From Methylobacterium aerolatum (GTDB lineage Bacteria; Pseudomonadota; Alphaproteobacteria; Rhizobiales; Beijerinckiaceae): DNA of 64,000 nt. Under the pieces are notes generated by a model. That model worked only from the letters and a program-made list of their open reading frames with translations, made no database searches and was not told the DNA's origin. A program made the translations under genes and the position numbers. Location: positions 62,001-126,000 of the forward strand of contig NZ_BPQE01000004.1 of NCBI RefSeq assembly GCF_022179085.1, given 5' to 3'. Positions 17,210 through 27,133 of this stretch are shown here, one piece after another; the first letter of the stretch is position 1; each line of letters begins with the position of its first letter.

Positions 17210-18423
17210 CGCGCCGCCCGCCGCGGCTCGGGCCGCGCGAAGCGGGCCAGGGTGAAGGGCTTGGCCACGTCGGGCAAGGCGCCCCCGGCCACGAGGTCGG
17301 CCACGGCGTCGGCGGTGGCGGGGGCCAGGAGGTAGCCGTTGCGGTGATGGCCGGTGGCGGCCACCAGCCCCGGTGCCAGGGTGTCGATGATCGGCGCGTC
17401 GTCGTCCGAGGTCGGCCGGTAGCCGCTCCAGACGGCCTCCACCTCCATCTCCTCGATCCCCGGCAGCACCCGGCGGGCGCCCTCCAGCAGGGCATAGAGC
17501 CCGCCCGCCGTGTTGCCCGGCCGGAAGCCGCAATCCTCGACCGTCGCGCCGACGATGAGCTGCCCATCGCTCTTGGGCGCCATGTGGACCTGCTCGGTCC
17601 AGACCATCCGGGAGAGGGTGCCGGTCTGCTTCGTGGTGCGCAGCGCCAGGGCCTGACCCTTCAGCGGGCGCACCGGCAGGGCGAGGGAGCCGGGCAGGAG
17701 CCCGCCCTCCCCGCTCCAAGCGCCGGAGGCGAGGATGACCGTCCCGGCGCGCAGCGTGCCGCCCTCCGTGCGCAGGCCGGTAACCGCGCCGCCGGTCCAG
17801 TCGAGACCGGTCACGGGTGTGTTCTCGACGAGCGTCACCCCCGCCGCCGCGCAGGCTTGCGCCAGGGCGGCCATGACCAAACGGGGATCGACCTGATGAT
17901 CCAGCGGGCAGCGCACGCCCGCCGTCACCGAGGGGCGCAGCCCGGGCTCCAGGCGGCGGATTTCGGCCCCCGGCAGCCACTCGGCGTCGAGACCCGAGCG
18001 GCGCTGAAGGTCGAAGCGGAAGCGCAGGCGCTCCACCTCGTCGCGGCCGATGGCCAGGACCAAGGTCCCGTCAGGCCGGTAGTCGATGGACAGGCCGGAG
18101 GCGGCTTCGAGGTCGTCGCGGAAGCCCGGCCATCGGGCCAGGGAGTCGAGGGCCAGCGGCAACAGCGGGTCGGAGCCGGGCTCGTGCTCGGCGGCCGGCG
18201 CCAGCATCCCCGTCGCCGCGAGGCTCGCACCGCTGCCGAGGGTGCCCCGCTCCACCACTGCCACCGACAGCCCGCGCCCGGCGAGCCGCCACGCGCAGGC
18301 GAGGCCGATCAGGCCGCCGCCGACGACGGCCACGTCCGCCCGCTCGGGCAGGCTCGCCGTCGAGGGCGTCAGGCCGGAATCCCGGCGGCGTCCGATGGGG
18401 GCTTCGGGCCTCGGCAGAACCAC
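17206..18423 (-). CDS. thiO: Glycine oxidase ThiO
   Basis: This flavoprotein of about 405 residues of the DAO family oxidises glycine to the imine used by ThiG. The FAD motif VVGGGLIGLACAWRLAGRG is near residue 30, and HHRNGYLLAPATADAVADL near the C-terminus matches glycine oxidases. GTG at 18423 is chosen as start because it follows the riboswitch and precedes the conserved Rossmann strand at a normal distance. A longer frame would run into the riboswitch. It is the first gene of the thiO-thiS-thiG-thiE/tenI operon. Confidence 0.92.
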   Translation of the reverse strand: MVLPRPEAPIGRRRDSGLTPSTASLPERADVAVVGGGLIGLACAWRLAGRGLSVAVVERGTLGSGASLAATGMLAPAAEHEPGSDPLLPLALDSLARWPGFRDDLEAASGLSIDYRPDGTLVLAIGRDEVERLRFRFDLQRRSGLDAEWLPGAEIRRLEPGLRPSVTAGVRCPLDHQVDPRLVMAALAQACAAAGVTLVENTPVTGLDWTGGAVTGLRTEGGTLRAGTVILASGAWSGEGGLLPGSLALPVRPLKGQALALRTTKQTGTLSRMVWTEQVHMAPKSDGQLIVGATVEDCGFRPGNTAGGLYALLEGARRVLPGIEEMEVEAVWSGYRPTSDDDAPIIDTLAPGLVAATGHHRNGYLLAPATADAVADLVAGGALPDVAKPFTLARFARPEPRRAAR

Positions 18424-18510
18424 GTCAACGCTCCGCTGCTCGGGCGGAGGGATGGGGCCGGATGCTTTCTTGAAAAGCGATGGCCTGTCGGGGCGACGGC
18501 CGCGGTCCAA

Positions 18511-18613
18511 TCCCTACGCCGGTGTGAACCGGATCAGGTTCGAAGGATTTCCGCGCCGCAGGCCCTCTCGGGCGTGCCAGCGGTTTCTCAGCCCCTTGCC
18601 GGGGATCTCCCTG
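18511..18613 (-). promoter_or_regulatory. TPP riboswitch (THI element)
   Basis: Read on the minus strand, the segment contains GGGGCTGAGAAACC followed by the helix pair CGCCCGAGAGGGC and then CCTTCGAACCTGATCCGG, TTCACACCGGCGTAGGGA. These are the conserved CUGAGA and ACCUGAUC...GCGUAGGGA cores of the thiamine pyrophosphate aptamer. It ends about 88 bases before thiO, so it should turn the operon down when TPP is abundant. Confidence 0.96.
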
Positions 18614-18666
18614 GAACATGCGAGATGTGGCCCGTGGCGGGCCGAGCGTCAATCCCCTCCGGGCGT

Positions 18667-18758
18667 CGTCCTTGCGAGCATCGCGAAGCAATCCAGGGAT
18701 GCGCCACGCAGGGCCATGTCCCGCTGCCCTGGATTGCTTCGCGATGCTCGCAATGACG
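18667..18758. repeat. Palindromic repeat family A, copy 2
   Basis: Near-perfect inverted repeat with arms of about 32 bases starting CGTCCTTGCGAGCATCGCGA and ending with its complement ...TCGCAATGACG. It lies between the riboswitch and the end of the cyclase gene. Confidence 0.9.
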
Positions 18759-18801
18759 TCCACCGACCGGGAGGGGGCGCCCGCAACGACGGCGAAGCGT
18801 G

Positions 18802-20085
18802 TCAGTCCCGCTTCCGCGGCCGCAGGAACTTCGGCTTGAACACCGCCATCGGCTCCTCGAACCCATGCAGGACGTGGGTGCCCACCGGGACCGGATCGCC
18901 CCACAGGAAATCCACGAAGGGCTTGGACATCAACAGTTCCTCGCCGAGCCCCCGGTTGAGCTTGGCCAGCCGGCTCGCGAGGTTCACGTCGCGGCCGATC
19001 ACCGTGAAGTCGAGGCGGGAGCCGGAGCCGACGTTGCCGTAGGCGGCCTCCCCGTGGTGCAGGGCGATGCCGGCCTGGATCCGCACGGGGAACTGATGGA
19101 GGGCGTTGGCCTCGTCGAGGGCGGCGAGCACGTTCTGGGCGGCGGTGAGGGCGCCCTTGGCCGCGCCGCCGAGGTCGTCGCCGCTCTCACGGAAGATCGC
19201 CAGCAGGCCGTCGCCCAGATACTTCAGCACCTCGCCGCCCTCCCGCTCGATCGGCGGGACGAGGCAATCGAAGAAGACGTTGAGGAGCGCCACCGCCTCC
19301 TCCGGGGTCATGTCGGCGGAGATGCGGGTGTAGTCGCGCATGTCCGCGAACAGGATCGCGGAGCGGATCCGCGTGACCTGCCCGCGGCGGATGTCGCCCG
19401 ACAGGATCGCCCGGTGCGGCTCGTCGCCGACATAGACGCGCAGCACGTGGTCGAGCTGCTTGTTCAGCACCCGCATCTCCATCACCGCCGCGAGCGCGGG
19501 CATGACGAAGCGCAGGATGGCGATGTGCTCGCGCTCGAACCCGGTCGGGCACTTGGTGGAGAAGGTGATGCCGTTCTGCGTGCCGTTGGTGAAGAACAGC
19601 GGCGCGACGACGTAGTGCGTGTAGCCCTCGGCCTTGAGGTCGGGGACGATGGCGTAGGCGTCGTCCGGCGTCTCGGACAAATCCAAGATCAGCCATTGGC
19701 CGGTCTGGTGGACCTCCGCGAAGGGGCTGCGGAGGTAGGCTTCCTGCGAACGGCTCCCGTGCGGGAACAGGCGCACGGTGACGCCGCCGTTGCGCGTCCA
19801 CACGCGCCCGACACCGGCATATTCCGAATGGAGCGTGTCGATGGCGGTGGAGGCCCGGTCCACCGGCACGCCGATCGCGATCAGCCGCTCGGCCAGGCCC
19901 TCGAGCATGTGCTCGGCCTTGTCGATGCGGGCGCCCTCACCCAGCAGCCAGTCGCGGATACCCACCGAGGGTTCCAGCGCGCCGAAGGGGACGTCGCCGG
20001 TCTCGGAGCCGTCCGCGTCGGCCGTCGGCGCTCCTGGCATAGGCGGACGTCGTTCGAGCATGACGCCAAGGTGGGTTTCCGTCAC
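18802..20085 (-). CDS. Class III adenylate/guanylate cyclase with N-terminal sensor region
   Basis: The protein has 427 residues. The C-terminal cyclase domain (from about residue 240) contains [13 protein letters not shown] with metal ligand Asp248, [11 protein letters not shown] with Lys288 and Asp292, LDFTVIG with Asp359, and NLASR with Asn368 and Arg372. Lys288 and Asp359 are the pair that usually selects ATP, so cAMP is the likely product. Residues 40-220 form a soluble, poorly characterised regulatory region without membrane segments. The start is GTG 20085 or ATG 20061. It follows rpoD on the same strand. Confidence 0.9.
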   Translation of the reverse strand: MTETHLGVMLERRPPMPGAPTADADGSETGDVPFGALEPSVGIRDWLLGEGARIDKAEHMLEGLAERLIAIGVPVDRASTAIDTLHSEYAGVGRVWTRNGGVTVRLFPHGSRSQEAYLRSPFAEVHQTGQWLILDLSETPDDAYAIVPDLKAEGYTHYVVAPLFFTNGTQNGITFSTKCPTGFEREHIAILRFVMPALAAVMEMRVLNKQLDHVLRVYVGDEPHRAILSGDIRRGQVTRIRSAILFADMRDYTRISADMTPEEAVALLNVFFDCLVPPIEREGGEVLKYLGDGLLAIFRESGDDLGGAAKGALTAAQNVLAALDEANALHQFPVRIQAGIALHHGEAAYGNVGSGSRLDFTVIGRDVNLASRLAKLNRGLGEELLMSKPFVDFLWGDPVPVGTHVLHGFEEPMAVFKPKFLRPRKRD

Positions 20086-20118
20086 GGCAAAGCAAGGCTT
20101 CGCCGTGAGTGTGCAGCC

Positions 20119-22092
<1,974 letters not shown>

Positions 22093-22323
22093 GATGAGCC
22101 TATTGTTGTCCCGTTGCGGCGGAGTGCGGAGGCCCGCGCAGGCCGGTCCGCGCCGTCGACGCCGCGATGCAAAAGATGTCACCGGATCGCGACGGCAAGC
22201 CGCCCGACACCGCCTCCGTATGCAAGCCTTAGGCTTGACCGATTGTTAACCAAGGCCACGATTGCCGGATGGCAGCGGCCGAGGGGAGCCTATAGCGCCG
22301 CGCCCCACCCGGAGTCACGGTGC

Positions 22324-24210
22324 TCATGCATCGCCCGTCGCCGGTTGGTCGGCTTCGGTCTCCGCCGAGAGTACGGTCGCCAGCCTTTCCTTCACGTCGC
22401 ATACCCAAGCCCAGCCCGCGTCGGTCGGATCAGCCTCAAACGCCTGCCGTGCTTCGTGAAGTTCGCTATGTAGCGCTCCCGCCTGCCGGTGCAAGATCAT
22501 GGCTTGGCGGAGCGCGTCCGCGCGCTGCGCAGGATCGGCCTGCGTGCCGAGCATCGCCCGCTCCCGTGAGCGCGCCCGGTCGAGCACCCGCTGCGCCGCC
22601 TCGACGAGACCGCTCCGGGTGAGGCGTTCCTGCAACAGGTTCGCATCGGGAACGGAGGTCTCCGCCGCACAGGCGAGGAGGATCGCCGTCACGGCGCGGC
22701 AATCCGAATCAGCGAAGTCGAGTTCGGCGATGTCCTCCGCGGTGGTGGCGGCCATCTCGGGGTTCACGAGCAGGGTCGCCACGATCATCGCCTCCCGCAC
22801 GGGTGAGGCGTCGCTGAAGCCCGCCGAGGCGGTGACGGAGGCGCTGGGCTGCGCCTTGAGGCGGGGCGAGACGGGCTCGTTGAAGCGCCGGGCGCCGTCG
22901 CGGCGGAAGCCGCCGGCCGCACCGCCGGACCCGCGCTGGGGCTGGGGCGAGAGGCCGCGCAGCCGCTCCTCGACGTCGTCCCGGTAGTAGCGCCGCACCG
23001 TCTCGTCGCGGATGGCCTGGACCGTCGTCCGCAGGGTCCGCGCGAGGCCTGCGCGGCGCTCCGGCGTGTCGATCGGACCGGAATCCAGGGCGCGCCGCCA
23101 CAGGAGTTCGGAGAGGGGGATCGCCGCCTCCAGCACACGGTCGATGGCGGCGGGGCCGCCGGAGCGCAGCAGGTCGTCCGGGTCCTGGCCGGCGGGCAGC
23201 AGGGCGACCCGCAGGGAGCGGCCGGGTTCCAGCAGAGGTAGGGCGAGGTCGAGGGCGCGGTGGGCGGCGCGAACCCCGGCTCCGTCGCCGTCGAAGCACA
23301 GGATCGGCTCGTCGCCGTGGCGCCACAGGAGGGCGAGCTGGTCCTCGGTGAGGGCCGTGCCCAGCGGCGCCACCGTCTCGGCATGGCCCGCCAGCGTCAT
23401 GGCGATGACGTCGACATAGCCCTCCACCGCGATGATCGTGCCGCGATCATGGGCGGCCTTCCGCGCACCCGCGAGGTTGTAGAGCATCCGGCCCTTGGAG
23501 AAGAGCGGCGTCTCCGGCGAGTTCAAGTACTTCGCGCGCACCTCTTTCGCCAGCGCGCGGCCGCCGAAGGCGACCACCTTGCCGCGCAGGTCGGTGATCG
23601 GAAACATCACCCGGTCGCGGAAATAGTCGTAGGGCACGGCGACGTCCTCGCCCGCCGCGAGCAGGCCGAGTTCCACCATCGTGGCCCGGTCGATCCCCTT
23701 GCCCGCGAGATGATCGCGCAGGGCGTAGCGATCGTTCGGCGCGTAGCCCAGGCGGAAGCGGGTCCGCACCTCGGGGCCGAGGCCTCGCCGGTCCAGGTAG
23801 GCCCGCGCCTCCGCGCCCGGCGCGGCGCGCAGCCGCTCCTCGAACCATGCGGCTGCCATCTCCATCACGTCGAGGGCGGTGGCGCGCCTCTTCTCGCTCT
23901 CCCGCGTCTCCGCCGTCGGCGCGGGCAGGCTCACCCCCGCCTCTCCGGCCAGACGCTCGACGGCCTCGGGAAAGCTCAGCCCCTCGGTCTCCATGAGGAA
24001 GGTGAACACGTCCCCGTGCTTGCCGGAGGAGAAGCAGTGATAGAACTGCTTCTGGTCGTTCACGTAGAAGGACGGCGTCTTCTCGGCGTTGAAGGGCGAC
24101 AGGCCGCGCCACTCCCGCCCCGCCTTCTTGAGCTGCACCCGGCGGCCGACCACGGCCGAGGCCGGGAGCCTGGCGCGGATCTCTTCCAGGATGTGAGGCG
24201 GATAGCGCAC
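22324..24210 (-). CDS. dnaG: DNA primase DnaG
   Basis: The 628-residue primase makes RNA primers at the replication fork. The TOPRIM domain is clear: AVEGYVDVIAM carries the catalytic Glu, and FDGDGAG carries the metal Asp pair. The C-terminal third is the helicase-binding region. The N-terminal zinc-ribbon position reads GLSPFNAEKTPSF...YHCFSSG, so of the usual Cys-His-Cys-Cys ligands only Cys59 remains (Ser38, Asn41 and Ser62 replace the others). GTG 24210 is used as start (VRYPPHILEEIRARLP). The dnaG-rpoD order recalls the macromolecular synthesis operon. Confidence 0.97.
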   Translation of the reverse strand: MRYPPHILEEIRARLPASAVVGRRVQLKKAGREWRGLSPFNAEKTPSFYVNDQKQFYHCFSSGKHGDVFTFLMETEGLSFPEAVERLAGEAGVSLPAPTAETRESEKRRATALDVMEMAAAWFEERLRAAPGAEARAYLDRRGLGPEVRTRFRLGYAPNDRYALRDHLAGKGIDRATMVELGLLAAGEDVAVPYDYFRDRVMFPITDLRGKVVAFGGRALAKEVRAKYLNSPETPLFSKGRMLYNLAGARKAAHDRGTIIAVEGYVDVIAMTLAGHAETVAPLGTALTEDQLALLWRHGDEPILCFDGDGAGVRAAHRALDLALPLLEPGRSLRVALLPAGQDPDDLLRSGGPAAIDRVLEAAIPLSELLWRRALDSGPIDTPERRAGLARTLRTTVQAIRDETVRRYYRDDVEERLRGLSPQPQRGSGGAAGGFRRDGARRFNEPVSPRLKAQPSASVTASAGFSDASPVREAMIVATLLVNPEMAATTAEDIAELDFADSDCRAVTAILLACAAETSVPDANLLQERLTRSGLVEAAQRVLDRARSRERAMLGTQADPAQRADALRQAMILHRQAGALHSELHEARQAFEADPTDAGWAWVCDVKERLATVLSAETEADQPATGDA

Positions 24211-24340
24211 GGGCTTCGCGGGATGAGACGGGGACCGGCGAGTATAGCGCGCCGGAGCCCGGAGAGTCCCACGCCGGGGTCGCAGGGGGGCGGGGGATTG
24301 CGGGCAGAACCCCAAGGTGACGCAGGGGTTCTGCGGGTAG

Positions 24341-24432
24341 CGTCGTTGCGAGCGGCAGCGAAGCAATCCAGGGATGCGGGACGCCTCCGCAGCTGGGCGC
24401 CAAGACTGGTTTGATTCGCTGCGCTCGCAAAG
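24341..24432. repeat. Palindromic repeat family A, copy 3 (degraded right arm)
   Basis: The left arm CGTCGTTGCGAGCGGCAGCG plus AAGCAATCCAGGGATGCGG matches the other copies. The right arm (GATTCGCTGCGCTCGCAA) has lost part of its complement. It lies just outside the 3' end of the yqeY-like gene, between it and dnaG. Confidence 0.75.
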
Positions 24433-24448
24433 GCGGCTTTGTCGAAGG

Positions 24449-24913
24449 TTATCCCTTCGCCGCGAGGGCCGCCTTCACCAAGCCGCTCGCCTTCCCGAAA
24501 TCCATACGCCCGGCGAAGGTGCCCTTCAGGGCGCCGATCACCCGGCCCATGTCCTTCGGACCGGCGGCGCCGGTCTCGAGGATCGCCGCCTCGACGGCGG
24601 CCTTCATCTCGGTCTCGTCCATCTGCTTGGGCAGGAAGGACTCGATGATGCCGATCTCGGCGCGTTCGTTCTGGGCGAGTTCCGGGCGACCGCCCTGCTC
24701 GTAGACGGCAGCCGATTCGTTGCGCTGCTTGATCATCTTCTGGAGCAGCGACAGGATCTCCTCGTCGGAGGCCGGGTCCTTGCCGAGGCCGCGGGCCTCG
24801 ATGTCCTTGTCCTTGAGGGCCGCCTGGATCATCCGGACGGTGGCGAGGCGTGCCTTGTCGCCGGCCTTCATGGCCTCCTTCATCTCGGCGGTGAATCGCT
24901 CGCGCAGCTGCAT
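24449..24913 (-). CDS. GatB/YqeY domain protein
   Basis: This 154-residue helical protein resembles the tRNA-binding tail of the GatB amidotransferase subunit, as a stand-alone YqeY. Segments AGDKARLATVRMIQAALKDK, IESFLPKQMDE and GPKDMGRVIGALK are family features. The free-standing proteins have no confirmed function. ATG 24913 has GGGA-type pairing upstream, and upstream in-frame starts would add an unconserved tail. It lies between dnaG on one side and the divergent carA on the other. Confidence 0.9.
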   Translation of the reverse strand: MQLRERFTAEMKEAMKAGDKARLATVRMIQAALKDKDIEARGLGKDPASDEEILSLLQKMIKQRNESAAVYEQGGRPELAQNERAEIGIIESFLPKQMDETEMKAAVEAAILETGAAGPKDMGRVIGALKGTFAGRMDFGKASGLVKAALAAKG

Positions 24914-25092
24914 CGTGAAGTCCCTGTGGGTGTGTGAAGACCGGGCGGCAGCCCTGCGACGGGGATCGTTGATCGGCGGCCGCGATGCAGCCACATTGAC
25001 CGTACCGCACCACACTGTCTTTAAGACGCGCCGGAGGGCTCCGCGCGCGCCGCAAGGCGCCGGATGCCGACGGAATAAGCGAGAAGGTCCCG

Positions 25093-26328
25093 ATGCTGCA
25101 AGACGACGGCGCCCCCGCGCAACCCCTGCCCGAACCCGCCGCGACCCCGGCCCCCTGGGCCGAGCCCGTCGTCACCGCCCTGCTGGTGCTGGCGGACGGG
25201 ACGATCCTCGAAGGGTTCGGCATCGGCCAGACCGGCGTGGCCGACGGCGAGGTCTGCTTCAACACCGCCATGACCGGCTACCAGGAGATCCTGACCGACC
25301 CGTCCTATGCCGGGCAGATCGTCACCTTCACCTTCCCGCATATCGGCAACGTCGGCACCAACGACGAGGATCTGGAGAGCCTCGACGCGGCCCCGGCCTC
25401 GGGCGTGCGCGGCACGGTCATCGCCTCGGCGGTGACCAATCCGTCGAACTGGCGCTCCTCCTCCCATCTCGACGGCTGGCTGAAGGCGCGGGGCATCGTC
25501 GGCATCACCGGCGTCGACACCCGGGCGCTCACCGCCCGCATCCGTGACCGGGGGATGCCGAACGCCGTCATCGCCAACGATCCGCAAGGCCGCTTCGACC
25601 GGGAGGCGCTGAAGGCGCGGGCCGCCGCGCTGGCCCCGATGGAGGGGCTCGACCTCGTGCCGCCGGTCACCAGCCGCGAGCGCTCGGAATGGGGCGAGAC
25701 CGTCTGGGCGCTGGGCGACGGCTACGGCCGCCGGGCACAGGGCGAGGGACTGAAGGTGGTGGCCATCGATTACGGCGTGAAGCGCAACATCCTGCGCCTG
25801 CTGGCGCAGGCCGGCTGCGACGTCACCGTGGTCCCCGCCACCACCAGCGCCGACGACATCCTCGCCATGAAGCCGGACGGCGTGTTCCTGTCGAACGGCC
25901 CCGGCGACCCGGCGGCGACGGGCGAGTACGCCGTGCCGGTGATCCGCCGCCTGCTGGAGGCGAAGGTCCCGACCTTCGGCATCTGCCTCGGCCATCAGCT
26001 CATGGGTCTCGCGCTGGGCGGCCGCACCGTGAAGATGGGCCAGGGCCACCACGGCGCGAACCACCCGGTGAAGGACAAGACCACCGGCAAGGTCGAGATC
26101 GTCTCGATGAACCACGGCTTCGCGGTGGACCCGGCGAGCCTGCCGGACACGGCGGTGGAGACCCACGTCTCCCTGTTCGACGGCTCGAATTGCGGCCTGT
26201 CCCTCACCGACCGTCCGGCCTTCTCGGTGCAGCACCACCCCGAGGCGTCGCCGGGTCCCCGGGACAGCCACTACCTGTTCGAGCGGTTCGTGACGCTGAT
26301 GCGCTCCGGGCAGCCGGACGCGCGGTAG
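25093..26328 (+). CDS. carA: Carbamoyl-phosphate synthase small subunit
   Basis: This 411-residue glutaminase subunit supplies ammonia to CarB for carbamoyl phosphate, the precursor of pyrimidines and arginine. The N-terminal domain has FNTAMTGYQEILTDPSYAGQ. The class I amidotransferase domain carries Cys298 in FGICLGHQLMGLALGG and the His-x-Glu pair in QHHPEASPGP. An N-terminal Pro/Ala-rich extension of about 25 residues precedes the conserved domain. carB follows after a small membrane-protein gene rather than directly. Confidence 0.97.
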   Translation: MLQDDGAPAQPLPEPAATPAPWAEPVVTALLVLADGTILEGFGIGQTGVADGEVCFNTAMTGYQEILTDPSYAGQIVTFTFPHIGNVGTNDEDLESLDAAPASGVRGTVIASAVTNPSNWRSSSHLDGWLKARGIVGITGVDTRALTARIRDRGMPNAVIANDPQGRFDREALKARAAALAPMEGLDLVPPVTSRERSEWGETVWALGDGYGRRAQGEGLKVVAIDYGVKRNILRLLAQAGCDVTVVPATTSADDILAMKPDGVFLSNGPGDPAATGEYAVPVIRRLLEAKVPTFGICLGHQLMGLALGGRTVKMGQGHHGANHPVKDKTTGKVEIVSMNHGFAVDPASLPDTAVETHVSLFDGSNCGLSLTDRPAFSVQHHPEASPGPRDSHYLFERFVTLMRSGQPDAR

Positions 26329-26340
26329 GGCGTAGCGCGT

Positions 26341-26448
26341 TCCCCTCCCCCTTGTGGGGAGGGGCTAGGGGTGGGGGTGGTGCAGGAGGCACCCCTGCGC
26401 TCGATCCGGAACCGCCCCACCCGTGCCCTTCCCACAGGGGGGAGGGAG
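26341..26448. repeat. Palindromic repeat family C, copy 3
   Basis: Arms CCCCTCCCCCTTGTGGGGAG / CCCACAGGGGGGAGGG with inner GGGGTGGGGGTGGTGC. It lies just after carA, where it could act as a terminator or mRNA-stabilising structure. Confidence 0.78.
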
Positions 26449-26596
26449 TTATCCGGACGCCTCGCGCGAAGCCGCCTCGATCCCATCCCCGCCCCATCCG
26501 GGTCACAAAATCCGCGAATTCCTCCGGCTTATCCCCAGCCAACGGAAGGAGAGGGCGGCGCCGTGGCGCGCGCCCCGCCACGATGGGGACCCCCGG

Positions 26597-26974
26597 ATGA
26601 TCGCCAACCAGGCCCGCGACGATTTCTCCCGTCTGCACAAGGCGTTCGCGTTCCACCTGGGGATGGCGACGGCCCTGTCCTGGCTGACGGCCCTCTATGT
26701 CGCCGCCTCGACGCCGTGGGTGCGCAACGTCCGCGCGCTGATCGACCCCGTCGGGGGGCTCGACCGGGTGGAGAGCACTGTCTCCTACCTCTTCGCCATG
26801 CCGGCGGTGCTGGCGCTCGCCTGGATTTCCATCGTGCTCGGCCGCGAGAGCCTGCGCCGGGCGCAGACGCTCTCGAACGTCGCCGTGGAGTTCGCCGCCG
26901 CCGCCGTGGTGGCCTTCGGCGTGTTCTACCTGTCGATCGACCGGGCGGTGACGCTCCTGTCGGCGGCGTCCTGA
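26597..26974 (+). CDS. Small membrane protein of unknown function
   Basis: This 125-residue protein has three probable hydrophobic segments (around residues 22-40, 70-88 and 95-120) separated by short charged turns, and no known enzymatic motif. ATG 26597 fits the start of the coding-biased region. It lies between carA and carB on the same strand, an unusual interruption of the pair, but nothing in its sequence links it to pyrimidine metabolism. Confidence 0.65.
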   Translation: MIANQARDDFSRLHKAFAFHLGMATALSWLTALYVAASTPWVRNVRALIDPVGGLDRVESTVSYLFAMPAVLALAWISIVLGRESLRRAQTLSNVAVEFAAAAVVAFGVFYLSIDRAVTLLSAAS

Positions 26975-27133
26975 GCCCTCGACTCGGCATTGTCCTTGCC
27001 TTGAACGGCGAGGCACCCTTGTCTCGGGTGCGAGGCCGCGTGTAAACGCAGGTTTCAACGACAATCCCGCCGCGCGTCCGGTCGTGGGGCCAAGCCCGAC
27101 GACGGGGCGCGTGTGCCTGTACCAAGGCGTCCG

